DNA of 64,000 nt from Flavobacterium urumqiense (GCF_900108015.1 NZ_FNVP01000001.1:641977-705976); one strand, 5' to 3'; shown: positions 18,155 through 27,144, counted from the stretch's first letter. A program made the numbers and translations. Notes: generated from the sequence alone by a model not told the origin.

Positions 18155-18488
18155 AATATGATTGTTTAAATTAATTTATAATAATATTTTATTCAAATTT
18201 ATACATTTAACTTTATAATCGGAAATTCTATTTAGTTATAATTTCATTAAATTAACTGATAGTGTGCTCTTTTTAATTCGATATATAATTGTAACAGGCT
18301 CGTTTTTAGGAGCAATTTCCTGCTTTTCACTGCAATCTTTTTATCCGCCGAAAAGGCGAATAAAAAGGATTTTCGTTGCAATCAGGGCTAAAAAAAACAC
18401 TATTTTCCACAATGCTATTTCATTTTCAAAATATAGTATAAGTTTAAATTACTTTTTTGCTGTCAATAGGTAGATTAAAAAAGCTATT
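18155..18488. other. intergenic region carrying an interspersed repeat
   Basis: A 330-bp gap between sod and comF. It holds copy A of the repeat family described separately (18303-18390). A short open frame across it (18264-18473) is just the repeat read through, so I call no gene here. Confidence 0.5.
18303..18390 (+). repeat. interspersed intergenic repeat, copy A
   Basis: Starts TTTTTAGGAGC, continues ATTTCCTGCT and ends ATCAGGGCTA. The interior forms a long stem around ATCCGCC and GGCGAAT, with flanking runs CTTTTT and AAAAAGG. Ends are shared with copy B at 35120-35201 and in part with copy C at 46017-46090, while the central hairpin differs. Confidence 0.65.
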
Positions 18489-19172
18489 TTAAGATTGTGC
18501 CATCGCCATGCAAATTATACTGATTTTAGCCCCTGGAATTTTCAATAATGCACGAGAGCAAGCTTCTAAGGTTGCTCCGGTTGTAATAACATCATCAATT
18601 AAAAGAAAATGTTTATTGTGATTTTTTTCCGTAAAAGAAACATCAAAAATAGTTTCGATTCCTTCTGTTCTTCCCAAAAGGGTTTTCTTGGATTGTGTTT
18701 TTGAATATACATTTCTAATTAGTAGGGAATCATTATAATCGATATTTAAACTAGAAGAAAGTGCAGTCCCAAAAGCCGTTACCTGATTGTATCCTCTTTC
18801 TTTTAACTTTTTTCGGTGTAATGGAACAGGAATAATTTCATCAACAGATTGTAATAACTCAATGTTCTTTAAATCTTCGGAGTACCATTCGCCCAAAACA
18901 GTTCCTATTTCCTCATGTCCTTTATATTTCAAATTATGAATGAGTTCTTGTACAATCCCTTTTTTATGAAAATAAAATAATGCTGAGGTATGAAGTACAG
19001 GAATTCTTCCGTAAAACTTTTTGAATGCATCATTCTCTGGATTTAAGTGATGATTCGTCAACGGAATATCGTGCCTGCAAACGGTACAAATCACATTTTC
19101 ATTTGATAATAAAAAGGAGCTGCAACCGGAACAGACTTTTGGAAAAAAGAGATTTATAATGCTTTCAAACAT
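18489..19172 (-). CDS. comF: ComF family phosphoribosyltransferase-like protein
   Basis: A 227-residue protein. The N-terminus has a four-cysteine zinc-binding pattern (CSGCSS and CTVCRH, residues about 14-33). The C-terminal part is a phosphoribosyltransferase fold, with IIPVPLHRKKLKERGYNQ and the PRPP loop FLLIDDVITTGATL. ComF proteins assist uptake or processing of single-stranded DNA in transformation. No other competence gene is nearby, so the role here is inferred from the family only. Confidence 0.9.
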   Translation of the reverse strand: MFESIINLFFPKVCSGCSSFLLSNENVICTVCRHDIPLTNHHLNPENDAFKKFYGRIPVLHTSALFYFHKKGIVQELIHNLKYKGHEEIGTVLGEWYSEDLKNIELLQSVDEIIPVPLHRKKLKERGYNQVTAFGTALSSSLNIDYNDSLLIRNVYSKTQSKKTLLGRTEGIETIFDVSFTEKNHNKHFLLIDDVITTGATLEACSRALLKIPGAKISIICMAMAQS

Positions 19173-19254
19173 GTAATCAAGGATTTATTTATAAAAATAG
19201 ACAAATCAATGCTTCAATCTTTAACAATTTTCTTTTTTTTAAGTTCACTTTTTA

Positions 19255-19262
19255 TATTTTTG
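19255..19262 (+). promoter_or_regulatory. -7 box of glyS
   Basis: TATTTTTG lies only 7 bp before the glyS ATG. Transcription would start at or next to the start codon, so the mRNA is probably leaderless or nearly so. Confidence 0.5.
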
Positions 19263-19269
19263 CACTATT

Positions 19270-20811
19270 ATGGCAAAACAAGAAGATTTATTTAAGAATG
19301 TAATTTCGCACGCAAAAGAATACGGATTTATTTTTCCGTCAAGCGAAATTTACGATGGTTTAAGTGCAGTCTATGATTATGCACAAAACGGAGTAGAATT
19401 AAAAAAGAACATACGCGAATATTGGTGGAAAGCGATGGTTCAACTAAACGATAACATCGTAGGTCTTGACGCGTCTATATTGATGCATCCAACTACTTGG
19501 AAAGCTTCAGGCCACGTAGATGCTTTCAACGATCCATTGATTGACAACAAAGATTCAAAAAGAAGATATAGAGCCGATGTTTTGATTGAAGATTACGCCG
19601 AGAAGCTGAATCAAAAAGCAATTAAAGAAATCGAAAAAGCAAGAACTCGTTTTGGTGATGCTTTCAACGAACAGGAATTTGTAACTACAAATGCTAGAGT
19701 TGTTGAGTACAAAGCCAAAGAAAAAGAAATTTTGGAAAGAATGGCTCGCTCGCTTGGTAACGAAGATCTTGAAGATGTAAAAGCATTAATCGAAGAATTA
19801 GAAATTGCCGACCCGGAAACGGGTTCCAGAAATTGGACTGAAGTACGCCAATTTAACTTGATGTTTGGTACCAAATTAGGAGCCTCAGCTGATACAGCTA
19901 TGGATTTGTATTTGCGTCCAGAAACAGCTCAGGGTATTTTTGTCAACTTCCTGAATGTTCAAAAATCAGGAAGAATGAAAGTTCCTTTTGGAATTGCACA
20001 AACAGGGAAGGCGTTTAGAAATGAAATAGTAGCAAGACAATTTATTTTCCGTATGCGGGAGTTTGAACAAATGGAAATGCAATTTTTTGTTCGTCCGGGC
20101 GATGAAATGAAATGGTACGAACATTGGAAAACAGCTAGACTTAATTGGCATTTGTCACTTGGTTTAGGAAAAGAAAATTACCGTTTCCACGATCACGAAA
20201 AATTAGCGCATTATGCTAATGCAGCGGCCGATATTGAGTTTAATTTTCCTTTTGGATTTAAAGAATTGGAAGGAATTCACTCTCGCACTGATTTTGACTT
20301 GAAAGCACACGAACAGTTCTCCGGCAGAAAATTACAATATTTTGATGCTGAATTGAATCAGAATTACGTTCCTTATGTAGTGGAAACTTCGGTAGGATTA
20401 GACAGAATGTTCTTGGCAGTTTTTGCAACCTCGTTAAAAGAAGAAACTTTAGAAGATGGTTCTACAAGAACAGTTCTGAAATTACCATCAGTTTTGGCTC
20501 CAACAAAAGCGGCGGTTTTACCGTTAGTTAAAAAAGACGGGTTGCCAGAAATCGCACATAAAATTGTTGACGATTTACGTTGGGATTTCAATGTGGCATA
20601 TGATGAAAAAGATGCAGTAGGAAGACGTTACAGAAGACAAGATGCGCTAGGAACTCCATTCTGTATTACTGTAGATCATCAAACTATTGAGGACGCAACG
20701 GTAACCATTCGTCACAGAGATACAATGAAACAAGATCGTGTAAACATTGCCGACTTGAAAGCAATTATAGAAAATGAAGTTTCGATTAAAAACTGGTTGA
20801 TGAAAATGTAA
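19270..20811 (+). CDS. glyS: glycyl-tRNA synthetase (single-chain class II)
   Basis: A 513-residue alpha2-type GlyRS that charges tRNA-Gly. Class II motifs are visible: LRPETAQGIFVNF, motif 2 in FRNEIVARQFIFRMREFEQME, and motif 3 in ETSVGLDRMFLAV. A C-terminal anticodon-binding domain begins near residue 410 (APTKAAVLPLVKK). This form resembles the archaeal and eukaryotic type rather than the E. coli two-subunit enzyme, as is normal in Bacteroidota. Monocistronic. Confidence 0.96.
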   Translation: MAKQEDLFKNVISHAKEYGFIFPSSEIYDGLSAVYDYAQNGVELKKNIREYWWKAMVQLNDNIVGLDASILMHPTTWKASGHVDAFNDPLIDNKDSKRRYRADVLIEDYAEKLNQKAIKEIEKARTRFGDAFNEQEFVTTNARVVEYKAKEKEILERMARSLGNEDLEDVKALIEELEIADPETGSRNWTEVRQFNLMFGTKLGASADTAMDLYLRPETAQGIFVNFLNVQKSGRMKVPFGIAQTGKAFRNEIVARQFIFRMREFEQMEMQFFVRPGDEMKWYEHWKTARLNWHLSLGLGKENYRFHDHEKLAHYANAAADIEFNFPFGFKELEGIHSRTDFDLKAHEQFSGRKLQYFDAELNQNYVPYVVETSVGLDRMFLAVFATSLKEETLEDGSTRTVLKLPSVLAPTKAAVLPLVKKDGLPEIAHKIVDDLRWDFNVAYDEKDAVGRRYRRQDALGTPFCITVDHQTIEDATVTIRHRDTMKQDRVNIADLKAIIENEVSIKNWLMKM

Positions 20812-20831
20812 TCAAACTATTGTATTTAAAT

Positions 20832-20861
20832 AAAAAAGCTTTTCGATTGAAAAGCTTTTTT
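20832..20861. terminator. bidirectional terminator between glyS and the beta-barrel gene
   Basis: A 12-bp perfect stem, AAAAAAGCTTTT and AAAAGCTTTTTT, with loop CGATTG. It serves both convergent genes. Confidence 0.8.
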
Positions 20862-20863
20862 GT

Positions 20864-21409
20864 TTAAAATCTATAACCTAATGTTATTCCGCCTCGTCCT
20901 ACCATTTCATTGTCGGTATTGTTACTATTAAATAAGTTTCTACCGACTCCTGCATTTATTTCAAAAAGAAATCCTTTTTTGGTAATCCATTTAGAACCTA
21001 GACCAAAACCAAGGGCAAAATCGGTTGTATTGTCTTTTGTAATTGTTTCTATTGTTTTGTAAGGAGGAAAATCTTCATATTCGTAATAATAGGTTTCTTG
21101 TGTATAAGAATTCAGCATCCCAAAACCTTCCACAAAAAAACCAGCCGCCGGTTTTTTACTGAAATAAAAACGATAGAAGGGAGTCAGGCTAAATTTGGTG
21201 TTATATTGATCATCATAACTAAAAAATAATGATACTCCAACTCCGGATTCTTCGTTAAGTAACTGCTCATAAGTGAATTCACCTGCGCCTAGCACTAAAA
21301 GAAGTGCATTTCCTTTTAATTCATTTCTTTTAAAATTGATTGTTTCTTTTTCTTGGCTAAAACCAAATAAAGAAGAAGTTAAGCAAATTAATACAAAAAG
21401 TTTTTTCAT
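20864..21409 (-). CDS. predicted outer-membrane beta-barrel protein
   Basis: A 181-residue secreted protein. The signal peptide (MKKLFVLICLTSSLFGFSQ) is followed by alternating strands rich in aromatic residues: GVSLFFSYDD, SLTPFYRFYFSKK, FALGFGLGSKWI. It ends TLGYRF, with a terminal phenylalanine as in outer-membrane barrels. Probably an 8-strand porin-like fold of unknown function. ATG 21409 is chosen because it begins the signal peptide; the frame extends further upstream without a signal. Confidence 0.75.
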   Translation of the reverse strand: MKKLFVLICLTSSLFGFSQEKETINFKRNELKGNALLLVLGAGEFTYEQLLNEESGVGVSLFFSYDDQYNTKFSLTPFYRFYFSKKPAAGFFVEGFGMLNSYTQETYYYEYEDFPPYKTIETITKDNTTDFALGFGLGSKWITKKGFLFEINAGVGRNLFNSNNTDNEMVGRGGITLGYRF

Positions 21410-21879
21410 AGTGTTGGTTTTTTTATAAAAGTAAGATAAATTTGTAAAAAAAGTATTTTTTACGTTTAATTTAATGTAGATTAATTTGGACAAAGTGTTA
21501 GTCAATTAATTTACTTATGTCTTCTCCTTAAGTAATTTCGCTACGGAAAGTTTTTTTGTTACACTACGAAATGTTTTTAATAAACGATTTACTAAATGAA
21601 TTTAATTTAGAGTACCTTTTGAAAATAAGATTCATGTATTATATCGGATTTATTTGCACTTCGTCCTAATGTATTAACATTTGTTTAAAACATATTAACA
21701 AGATCTATTGAAAAATGGTTAAATGTTTATTTTTAGAATGTTAACAAGAATCTTGAAGTGGAGAATTTCTTTTTTAGTTTAATTGGTTTATCCAAACTAC
21801 TCACATAATTTAATAATTTGAAGTGTATTTTACTTTGCACGTCTAACAAAATGCCTAACCATATCAGGAAAAACAATTG
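21410..21879. other. intergenic region upstream of the signalling cluster
   Basis: A 470-bp AT-rich gap between divergent genes. It contains two TTAACAAGA copies (near 21694 and 21741) and a weak TTACTTTG -7-like sequence about 45 bp before the LytTR gene. I see no coding sequence or RNA gene. Confidence 0.4.
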
Positions 21880-22689
21880 ATGAATTATTCGTACATTATT
21901 ATTGACGATAATCAGGAAAGTTTTTTGAATACGAAAGCCGTTGCTGATGGTTTTTCGGAGCTTGTTTTTGTGGCAGAAGCAAACAATTATAGTGATGGTT
22001 TAAATCTTATATTAGAATTTAAACCGGATTTAATTTTTCTCGAAATTAACCCAATCAATAAAGAAAGTAACTTGTCATTGGCTCTTATCAATGAATTATA
22101 CAGGTTTTTGGATGTAATCCCCAAAATCATTATCACAACTACCAATAAAGATTTGGCTTTTGAGGCAATACAATATGAAGTTGCGGATTATTTATTGAAG
22201 CCTTTGATAAATATTGATTTGGTAAAATTGATTTTAAAGTTAAACAAATCGTGTATTCCATTTCAAAAGTCAAATGAAACAATTATCCTTGATGAAAAAC
22301 CGAACGCTTTTGTACAGCATAAACCCATGAATGATGAAAAACCGCTAATGTTATGTATAAAATCCTACGGTGATTACCGATATATTGATGCTAAAGATAT
22401 TTGTTATTTTCAAGCAGATAATAATTCTACAGACATTCATCTCAATAATGGTGAAATGATTACTGCATTCAAAACACTGAAACATTTTGAAGGGATTCTA
22501 TCTTTTCCTTTTATTAGAATCCACAACAGTTATATTGTAAACCGCAATTATATTTCCAGAATTCATACTGGAAATACAGTATGTTATATTAAAAATACTA
22601 CAGTTAAACTGCCTTTTTCTAAATCCTATAAGGCAAATGTCGACCTGATTATTTCTGATTTTTCCAATGGGAATTATCTGGAAATTTAA
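21880..22689 (+). CDS. LytTR-type response regulator with Glu in place of the phospho-acceptor Asp
   Basis: A 269-residue regulator. Residues about 4-120 form a receiver domain with the acidic pair Asp9-Asp10, the Thr-rich IIITTTN strand and Lys in DYLLKPL. The expected phosphorylated Asp is replaced by Glu55 (FLEINP, codon 22042-22044). Residues about 155-265 form a LytTR DNA-binding domain (DICYFQADNNSTDIHL, FIRIHNSYIVNRNYISRI). The Glu may mimic phosphorylation or make the protein independent of a kinase. The next gene is a secreted repeat peptide, which could be a target. ATG 21880 follows a TTG that could also initiate. Confidence 0.85.
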   Translation: MNYSYIIIDDNQESFLNTKAVADGFSELVFVAEANNYSDGLNLILEFKPDLIFLEINPINKESNLSLALINELYRFLDVIPKIIITTTNKDLAFEAIQYEVADYLLKPLINIDLVKLILKLNKSCIPFQKSNETIILDEKPNAFVQHKPMNDEKPLMLCIKSYGDYRYIDAKDICYFQADNNSTDIHLNNGEMITAFKTLKHFEGILSFPFIRIHNSYIVNRNYISRIHTGNTVCYIKNTTVKLPFSKSYKANVDLIISDFSNGNYLEI

Positions 22690-22865
22690 AAAGCAGTCAT
22701 GTACCCTCATTTGAATGTCATTCACTATCAGATGGCTATATTCCACCATATACGCCTTTTTTTGTAAGAAAAATTGAAGTTCCTCATGTACTTTTACTAA
22801 AGAAATTCTTGCTAAAAGAATGGTAATTAAAGTAAAATCAAATCAAAACATAAAAATCTCCTATT
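22690..22865 (+). promoter_or_regulatory. leader region of the repeat-peptide gene
   Basis: A 176-bp region. It has two direct copies of TCATGTAC (22697-22704 and 22784-22791), the second running into a -7-like TACTTTTA. LytTR proteins bind paired direct repeats, so these are possible sites, but the match to the usual LytTR motif is not clear. Confidence 0.3.
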
Positions 22866-23147
22866 ATGAAAAAAGCAATCTTAACAATCAGTTTATTCTC
22901 TTTAGTAATGGTATTAACATCATTTACAACTCCAGAAATAAATAATACTAAAGTCGAAAATAATGCAAAAGTAGATATTATTGGATCTGGTTCAGCTGGC
23001 GGTAATGTAAAAGTAGATATCATTGGATCTGGTTCAGCTGGAGGTAATGTAAAAGTAGATATTATTGGATCTGGCTCAGCTGGAGGTAATGTGAAGGTTG
23101 ACATTATTGGTTCAGGGTCAGCAGGTGGAAATGTGAAAGTAGACTAA
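22866..23147 (+). CDS. small secreted protein made of four identical 14-residue repeats
   Basis: A 93-residue protein I do not recognise. Residues 1-22 are a signal peptide (MKKAILTISLFSLVMVLTSF). A short linker follows, then four exact copies of VDIIGSGSAGGNVK and a final VD. The alternation of hydrophobic VDII with Gly/Ser turns suggests a strand-turn repeat that could stack as a beta-sheet or fibre. The peptide copies are identical, while the DNA copies differ only at synonymous positions. It lies between a LytTR regulator and a histidine kinase/regulator pair and ends at a terminator. Function unknown; a surface or signalling role is a guess. Confidence 0.8.
   Translation: MKKAILTISLFSLVMVLTSFTTPEINNTKVENNAKVDIIGSGSAGGNVKVDIIGSGSAGGNVKVDIIGSGSAGGNVKVDIIGSGSAGGNVKVD
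22971..23138 (+). repeat. tandem 42-bp coding repeat, four copies
   Basis: Units at 22971-23012, 23013-23054, 23055-23096 and 23097-23138, each encoding the same 14 residues. Copy 4 differs from copy 1 at about nine codons, all synonymous. A six-base partial unit precedes the stop. Confidence 0.95.
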
Positions 23148-23186
23148 AAATTAGGTTACTAAATAAAATCCTTAAACATATATTTT

Positions 23187-23218
23187 AGGCTGTCAAATTT
23201 TTTTGATAGCCTTTTTTT
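23187..23218 (+). terminator. terminator after the repeat-peptide gene
   Basis: Arms AGGCTGTCAAA and TTTGATAGCCT (one G-T wobble) with a T-rich loop and a T7 tail, 40 bp past the stop codon. It separates the small gene from the kinase gene. Confidence 0.7.
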
Positions 23219-23267
23219 ATGTCAATAGTTTTATTTTACTATTTTTGATAAAATTCAAGAAAAACTA

Positions 23268-25310
23268 TTGAAAAAAAAATCGCTGATATTAACACTTCTC
23301 TTGTTGATTTTTTTTGGTTGCTCCAAAAAAGAATCTAATGACATTACTGTCAATTCATCTAATGATAGTCTTTTTAATTATTTATCCTTAGCAAATGACT
23401 TCAGTTTGCCACGTGAAAAAAGGAAAATATTCAATGAAAAAGCTTTTAATATAGTTATTAATCAAGAAAATGATTCTCTAAATCGAGTAAATCTGTTTAG
23501 AGTAGCTAATCGTTACTATAACATAAACAACTGGATAGATTTTAGTAAAACAGTACATCTAGTTTTAAAGAATTCAGAGAGTGTCAAGGATACTTTGAAT
23601 TTAGCAAAAGGATATACTTATTTGGGTGATTACTATGGAGCTCAAGCAATTACGGACAGTGCATTTATGTACTATTCAAAAGCTGAGAAAATGTACTTGC
23701 AACGTAATGATGTTTTTTCTCTAGCTAGGTTACGGTTAAATAAAGCATTGTTGCAATATAACGAAGGTGATTTTCTTGGAAGTGAAATAGCAGTATTTAA
23801 AGCCTTGAGAGTAATAAAAGGTGAAAAAGCGAATGATGTTATATATGAATCCTATAATCTGTTAGGACTTATATACAATGAGTTGGGAGAATATGATAAA
23901 GCAATAGAATTCAACACTAAAGCTTTAGCAAGTATAGACGATAAAATAATACCAGTGGAGTTTCAATCGAAAGCCACTTCGTTTAATAATATTGGGTATA
24001 TCTATCAAAACTTGAATAATCATAAAATGGCTATTTCCTATTTTACAAAGGGGTTAGAGCAAGAAAATCTAATTATTCAAAAGCCAGCTGTTTATGCTAT
24101 GTTGTTGGATAATTTGGCGTATTCCAAGTTCAAGTTAAATAATATTGAGGGGTTGCCAGAAATGTATTATCAATCGCTAAAACTTAGAGATAGCTTAAAA
24201 TTAACTTCAGGAATTATTGCTAGTAAATTTCATTTGTCTGAATATTTTGTATCTATCAAGAATATTGCAAAAGCGACTCGGTATTCAAAGGAGGCGCTTT
24301 TATTGTCTCGAAGTTCCAAAAGTTATAGAAATATATTAGTGGCACTTAAACAATTGGCTGTTATTGAACCTGAAAAAGCATCAGTTTACGCAAAAGAATA
24401 CATTCATATAAATGAAGAACTACAAAAAACAGAACGAAATATGGGTAATAAATTTACTCGAATAGAATATGAAACGGATCAGATAAAAGATGAAAATATA
24501 AATCTGGAAACTAAAAATCGAAATTTGCTATTTGGATTTAGTGCTTTTACCATCTTGGGATTGTTTTTATATGTTATTAAATCGCAAAAAGCTAAAAATA
24601 GGGAATTGCTATTCAAACAAGAGCAGCAAAAGGTTAATGAAGAAATTTATAACTTAATGATTTCGCAACAAAGTACGATAGAAACGAATAGGGTTGTGGA
24701 GAAAAAAAGAGTTGCACAAGAGTTACATGACGGTGTGTTAGGGAGAATGTTTGGCGTACGGATGAATCTAGATGGCTTGAATAAATTCAATGATGAACCA
24801 GCCATAAAACAGCGAATTAGTTATCTCTCAGAATTAAAAAATATAGAACAGGATATTCGTGAAATTTCGCATGATTTGAATAGAGAAAAATCAGAATTAA
24901 TTAATAACTTCGTTGCCATTGTAGATAATTTGCTCGAAGATCAAAAAAAGACATTCAAGCCAAAATTATTAGCAAAGATTGACAGAACTATCAAGTGGGA
25001 ATTAATTAGTAATTCCGTTAAAATAAATTTGTACAGGATTATTCAAGAATCACTTCAAAATATTAATAAGTATGCTGAAGCGAATAGTATTAAAGTAGAA
25101 ATTAAAAAAAGGGATGGGGATTTATTTTTAACCATAACTGATGACGGGAAGGGATTTGATGTAAAGAAATCAAAAAAAGGGATAGGTTTGCAAAATATAC
25201 AGTCCCGAACCACAGAATGCAATGGAACTGTTGACATACAATCAAAAAAAGGAAATGGGACAATCATAACGATTGCAGTTCCTTTTGAAAACAAACAAAT
25301 ACTTATATAG
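23268..25310 (+). CDS. TPR-containing lipoprotein sensor histidine kinase (NarL/HisKA_3 type)
   Basis: A 680-residue kinase. The start is TTG, supported by a lipoprotein signal whose lipobox LIFFGC puts the modified Cys near residue 18. Residues about 90-380 contain tetratricopeptide repeats, such as SYNLLGLIYNELGEYDKAIEF and SFNNIGYIYQNLNNHKMAISYF. One membrane segment lies near 420 (LLFGFSAFTILGLFLYVI). The HisKA_3 phospho-acceptor is His487 in AQELHDGVLGRM. The ATPase domain follows, with ESLQNINKYAEA, DDGKGFD and GIGLQNIQSR. It lies 2 bp upstream of the response regulator, its likely partner. The signal sensed by the TPR part is unknown. Confidence 0.93.
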   Translation: MKKKSLILTLLLLIFFGCSKKESNDITVNSSNDSLFNYLSLANDFSLPREKRKIFNEKAFNIVINQENDSLNRVNLFRVANRYYNINNWIDFSKTVHLVLKNSESVKDTLNLAKGYTYLGDYYGAQAITDSAFMYYSKAEKMYLQRNDVFSLARLRLNKALLQYNEGDFLGSEIAVFKALRVIKGEKANDVIYESYNLLGLIYNELGEYDKAIEFNTKALASIDDKIIPVEFQSKATSFNNIGYIYQNLNNHKMAISYFTKGLEQENLIIQKPAVYAMLLDNLAYSKFKLNNIEGLPEMYYQSLKLRDSLKLTSGIIASKFHLSEYFVSIKNIAKATRYSKEALLLSRSSKSYRNILVALKQLAVIEPEKASVYAKEYIHINEELQKTERNMGNKFTRIEYETDQIKDENINLETKNRNLLFGFSAFTILGLFLYVIKSQKAKNRELLFKQEQQKVNEEIYNLMISQQSTIETNRVVEKKRVAQELHDGVLGRMFGVRMNLDGLNKFNDEPAIKQRISYLSELKNIEQDIREISHDLNREKSELINNFVAIVDNLLEDQKKTFKPKLLAKIDRTIKWELISNSVKINLYRIIQESLQNINKYAEANSIKVEIKKRDGDLFLTITDDGKGFDVKKSKKGIGLQNIQSRTTECNGTVDIQSKKGNGTIITIAVPFENKQILI

Positions 25311-25312
25311 AA

Positions 25313-26008
25313 ATGACAATTGCCTCAAATCTAAAGACTACAATAAAAAACAATATTCTAATCGTTGATGATCATCCTTTTATAATCGAAGGATACAAAA
25401 ATGCGATTACAAGATATAATCCTAAGGAGTTTGAGTTTTTGATTAACCAAGCCAAAGATTGCGAATCGGCATATAATATAATTACCGATCCCGATACTAC
25501 TGTTTTTGATATTGCTTTTTTAGACATTAGTATGCCTCCTTACGAAGAAAAAGGGATTTATAATGGAGAGGATTTGGCAAAATTGATTTCTGAATACATG
25601 CCCAGTTGTAAAATTATTTTACTTACTATGTATACTGAATTGCTAAAAATAAAGACAATCATCAAAACAATTAACCCAAGTGGTTTGGTTATAAAAAATG
25701 ATTTGACATTTGATGAATTGCTTTTTGCTTTTGATAAAGTTTTAAAAGGCAAAACCTATTATAGTGAATCAGTTTTGAAAATGTTGAACTTGTCTGAAGA
25801 AGATACGATAGAAATTGACCAATTTGACAAACAAATTTTGTTTCATTTATCGAAAGGGACTAAGTTGAATGACATACCGCAATACATTCCAATATCATTA
25901 GGTGCAATTGAACGAAGAAAAATAAATTTGAAAGAGTTATTGAAGGTAGAAGAAGGAAGCGATGTTGAATTAGTTCGAGAAGCTAAAAATAGAGGATTGC
26001 TTTTTTAA
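25313..26008 (+). CDS. LuxR/NarL-type response regulator
   Basis: A 231-residue regulator translated 2 bp after the kinase stop codon. The receiver domain has VDDHPF (acidic pair), phospho-acceptor Asp71 in FLDISMP, and LTMYTE. Residues about 165-215 form a helix-turn-helix in the LuxR position (FDKQILFHLSKGTKLNDIP, then LGAIERRK), although it departs from the usual LuxR pattern. Expected to be phosphorylated by the adjacent kinase. Its targets are unknown; the upstream repeat-peptide gene is one possibility. Confidence 0.88.
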   Translation: MTIASNLKTTIKNNILIVDDHPFIIEGYKNAITRYNPKEFEFLINQAKDCESAYNIITDPDTTVFDIAFLDISMPPYEEKGIYNGEDLAKLISEYMPSCKIILLTMYTELLKIKTIIKTINPSGLVIKNDLTFDELLFAFDKVLKGKTYYSESVLKMLNLSEEDTIEIDQFDKQILFHLSKGTKLNDIPQYIPISLGAIERRKINLKELLKVEEGSDVELVREAKNRGLLF

Positions 26009-26024
26009 CATTTAAAAAATTATT

Positions 26025-26061
26025 AAACAAAAAAGACACTGAATAGGTGTCTTTTTTGTTT
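26025..26061. terminator. bidirectional terminator between the response regulator and thiL
   Basis: A 15-bp perfect stem, AAACAAAAAAGACAC and GTGTCTTTTTTGTTT, with a 7-base loop. Confidence 0.85.
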
Positions 26062-26072
26062 AATTATAAAAT

Positions 26073-27122
26073 TTATTCTTCTCGGATTGCATCCCAACCA
26101 CGAGCTTTTAAAGCAATTCTTGTATTGGCTCGAGTTACTAAATGAATTCCTTCACTCTCTTGTGTCATGTGTCCAATGATGGTGAAATTTGGATTTCCTT
26201 TAATTTTTTCAAAGTCTTCCATAGCAATAGTAAAAAGCAGTTCGTAATCTTCACCGCCATTTATCGCAACGGTCGTGCTATCAATATTGAATTCCTCACA
26301 TACATTTATAAATTGAGGATCTATTGGTAATTTGTCTTCGTATAAATTACAACCCACTTTGGACTGTTTGCACAAATGCATAATTTCCGAGGATAATCCA
26401 TCTGAAATATCAATCATTGAAGTTGGTTTTATTTCTAAAGCGTGCAATAAGGTTCGGACATCTTTACGTGCTTCCGGCTTCAATTGACGTTCTATTAAAT
26501 AAGTATACGCATCTAAATCTGGTTGAGAATTTGGATTAACCTGAAAAACTTGCTTTTCTCTTTCTAAAACCTGTAAACCCATATATGCAGCACCAAGATC
26601 ACCTGTTACAACTAATAAATCGGTTTGTTTTGCGCCGTTTCTATAAACGATTTCCTCTTCGTCAGCTTCGCCAATGGCAGTAATACTAATAATTAATCCT
26701 TTTTGAGATGAAGTCGTATCACCACCAATAACGTCTACTTTATATTCGTTGGCCGCATGTGTAATTCCTGCAAATAATTCATCCAAAGCTTCTAATGGGA
26801 AACGATTGGAAACTGCAACAGAAACGGTAATTTGTGTTGCTTTAGCATTCATGGCACAAATGTCAGAGATGTTAACTACCACTGCTTTATAACCTAAATG
26901 TTTTAAGGGCATATAAGCCAAATCAAAATGCACGCCTTCAATCAACAAATCTGTAGAGATAACTACTTTTTTATCTTTGAAATCCAAAACGGCAGCATCA
27001 TCCCCTATTCCTTTGAAAGTTGAAGGTTGATTGATTTCAAAATTTTTTGTTAAATGGTCAATCAATCCAAATTCTCCTAATTGGGCAATGCTTGTGCGTT
27101 GTGGGGTTTTATCTTCGATCAT
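26073..27122 (-). CDS. thiL: thiamine-monophosphate kinase
   Basis: A 349-residue enzyme that makes thiamine diphosphate from thiamine monophosphate and ATP. Landmarks are GIGDDAAVLDF, the metal-binding ISTDLLIEGVHFDL, GGDTTSS and the late MIDISDGLSSE. ATG 27122 is chosen; the longer frame passes through the -7 box TATATTTG (27145-27152, minus strand). No TPP riboswitch is seen. No other thiamine gene is adjacent. Confidence 0.95.
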   Translation of the reverse strand: MIEDKTPQRTSIAQLGEFGLIDHLTKNFEINQPSTFKGIGDDAAVLDFKDKKVVISTDLLIEGVHFDLAYMPLKHLGYKAVVVNISDICAMNAKATQITVSVAVSNRFPLEALDELFAGITHAANEYKVDVIGGDTTSSQKGLIISITAIGEADEEEIVYRNGAKQTDLLVVTGDLGAAYMGLQVLEREKQVFQVNPNSQPDLDAYTYLIERQLKPEARKDVRTLLHALEIKPTSMIDISDGLSSEIMHLCKQSKVGCNLYEDKLPIDPQFINVCEEFNIDSTTVAINGGEDYELLFTIAMEDFEKIKGNPNFTIIGHMTQESEGIHLVTRANTRIALKARGWDAIREE

Positions 27123-27144
27123 TTTTTTTATTGTTTTGAGGTTG

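Noticed and set aside
18264..18473. A 69-codon frame between sod and comF
   Set aside because: It is the interspersed repeat copy A read through; the other copies are not open in the same way.
22838..23104. An open frame on the minus strand across the 42-bp repeats
   Set aside because: It exists only because the repeat unit is a multiple of three. The plus strand has the signal peptide and the synonymous substitution pattern of a real gene.
22971..23138. Possible CRISPR array
   Set aside because: The units are directly adjacent, with no spacers, and encode an exact peptide repeat in frame.
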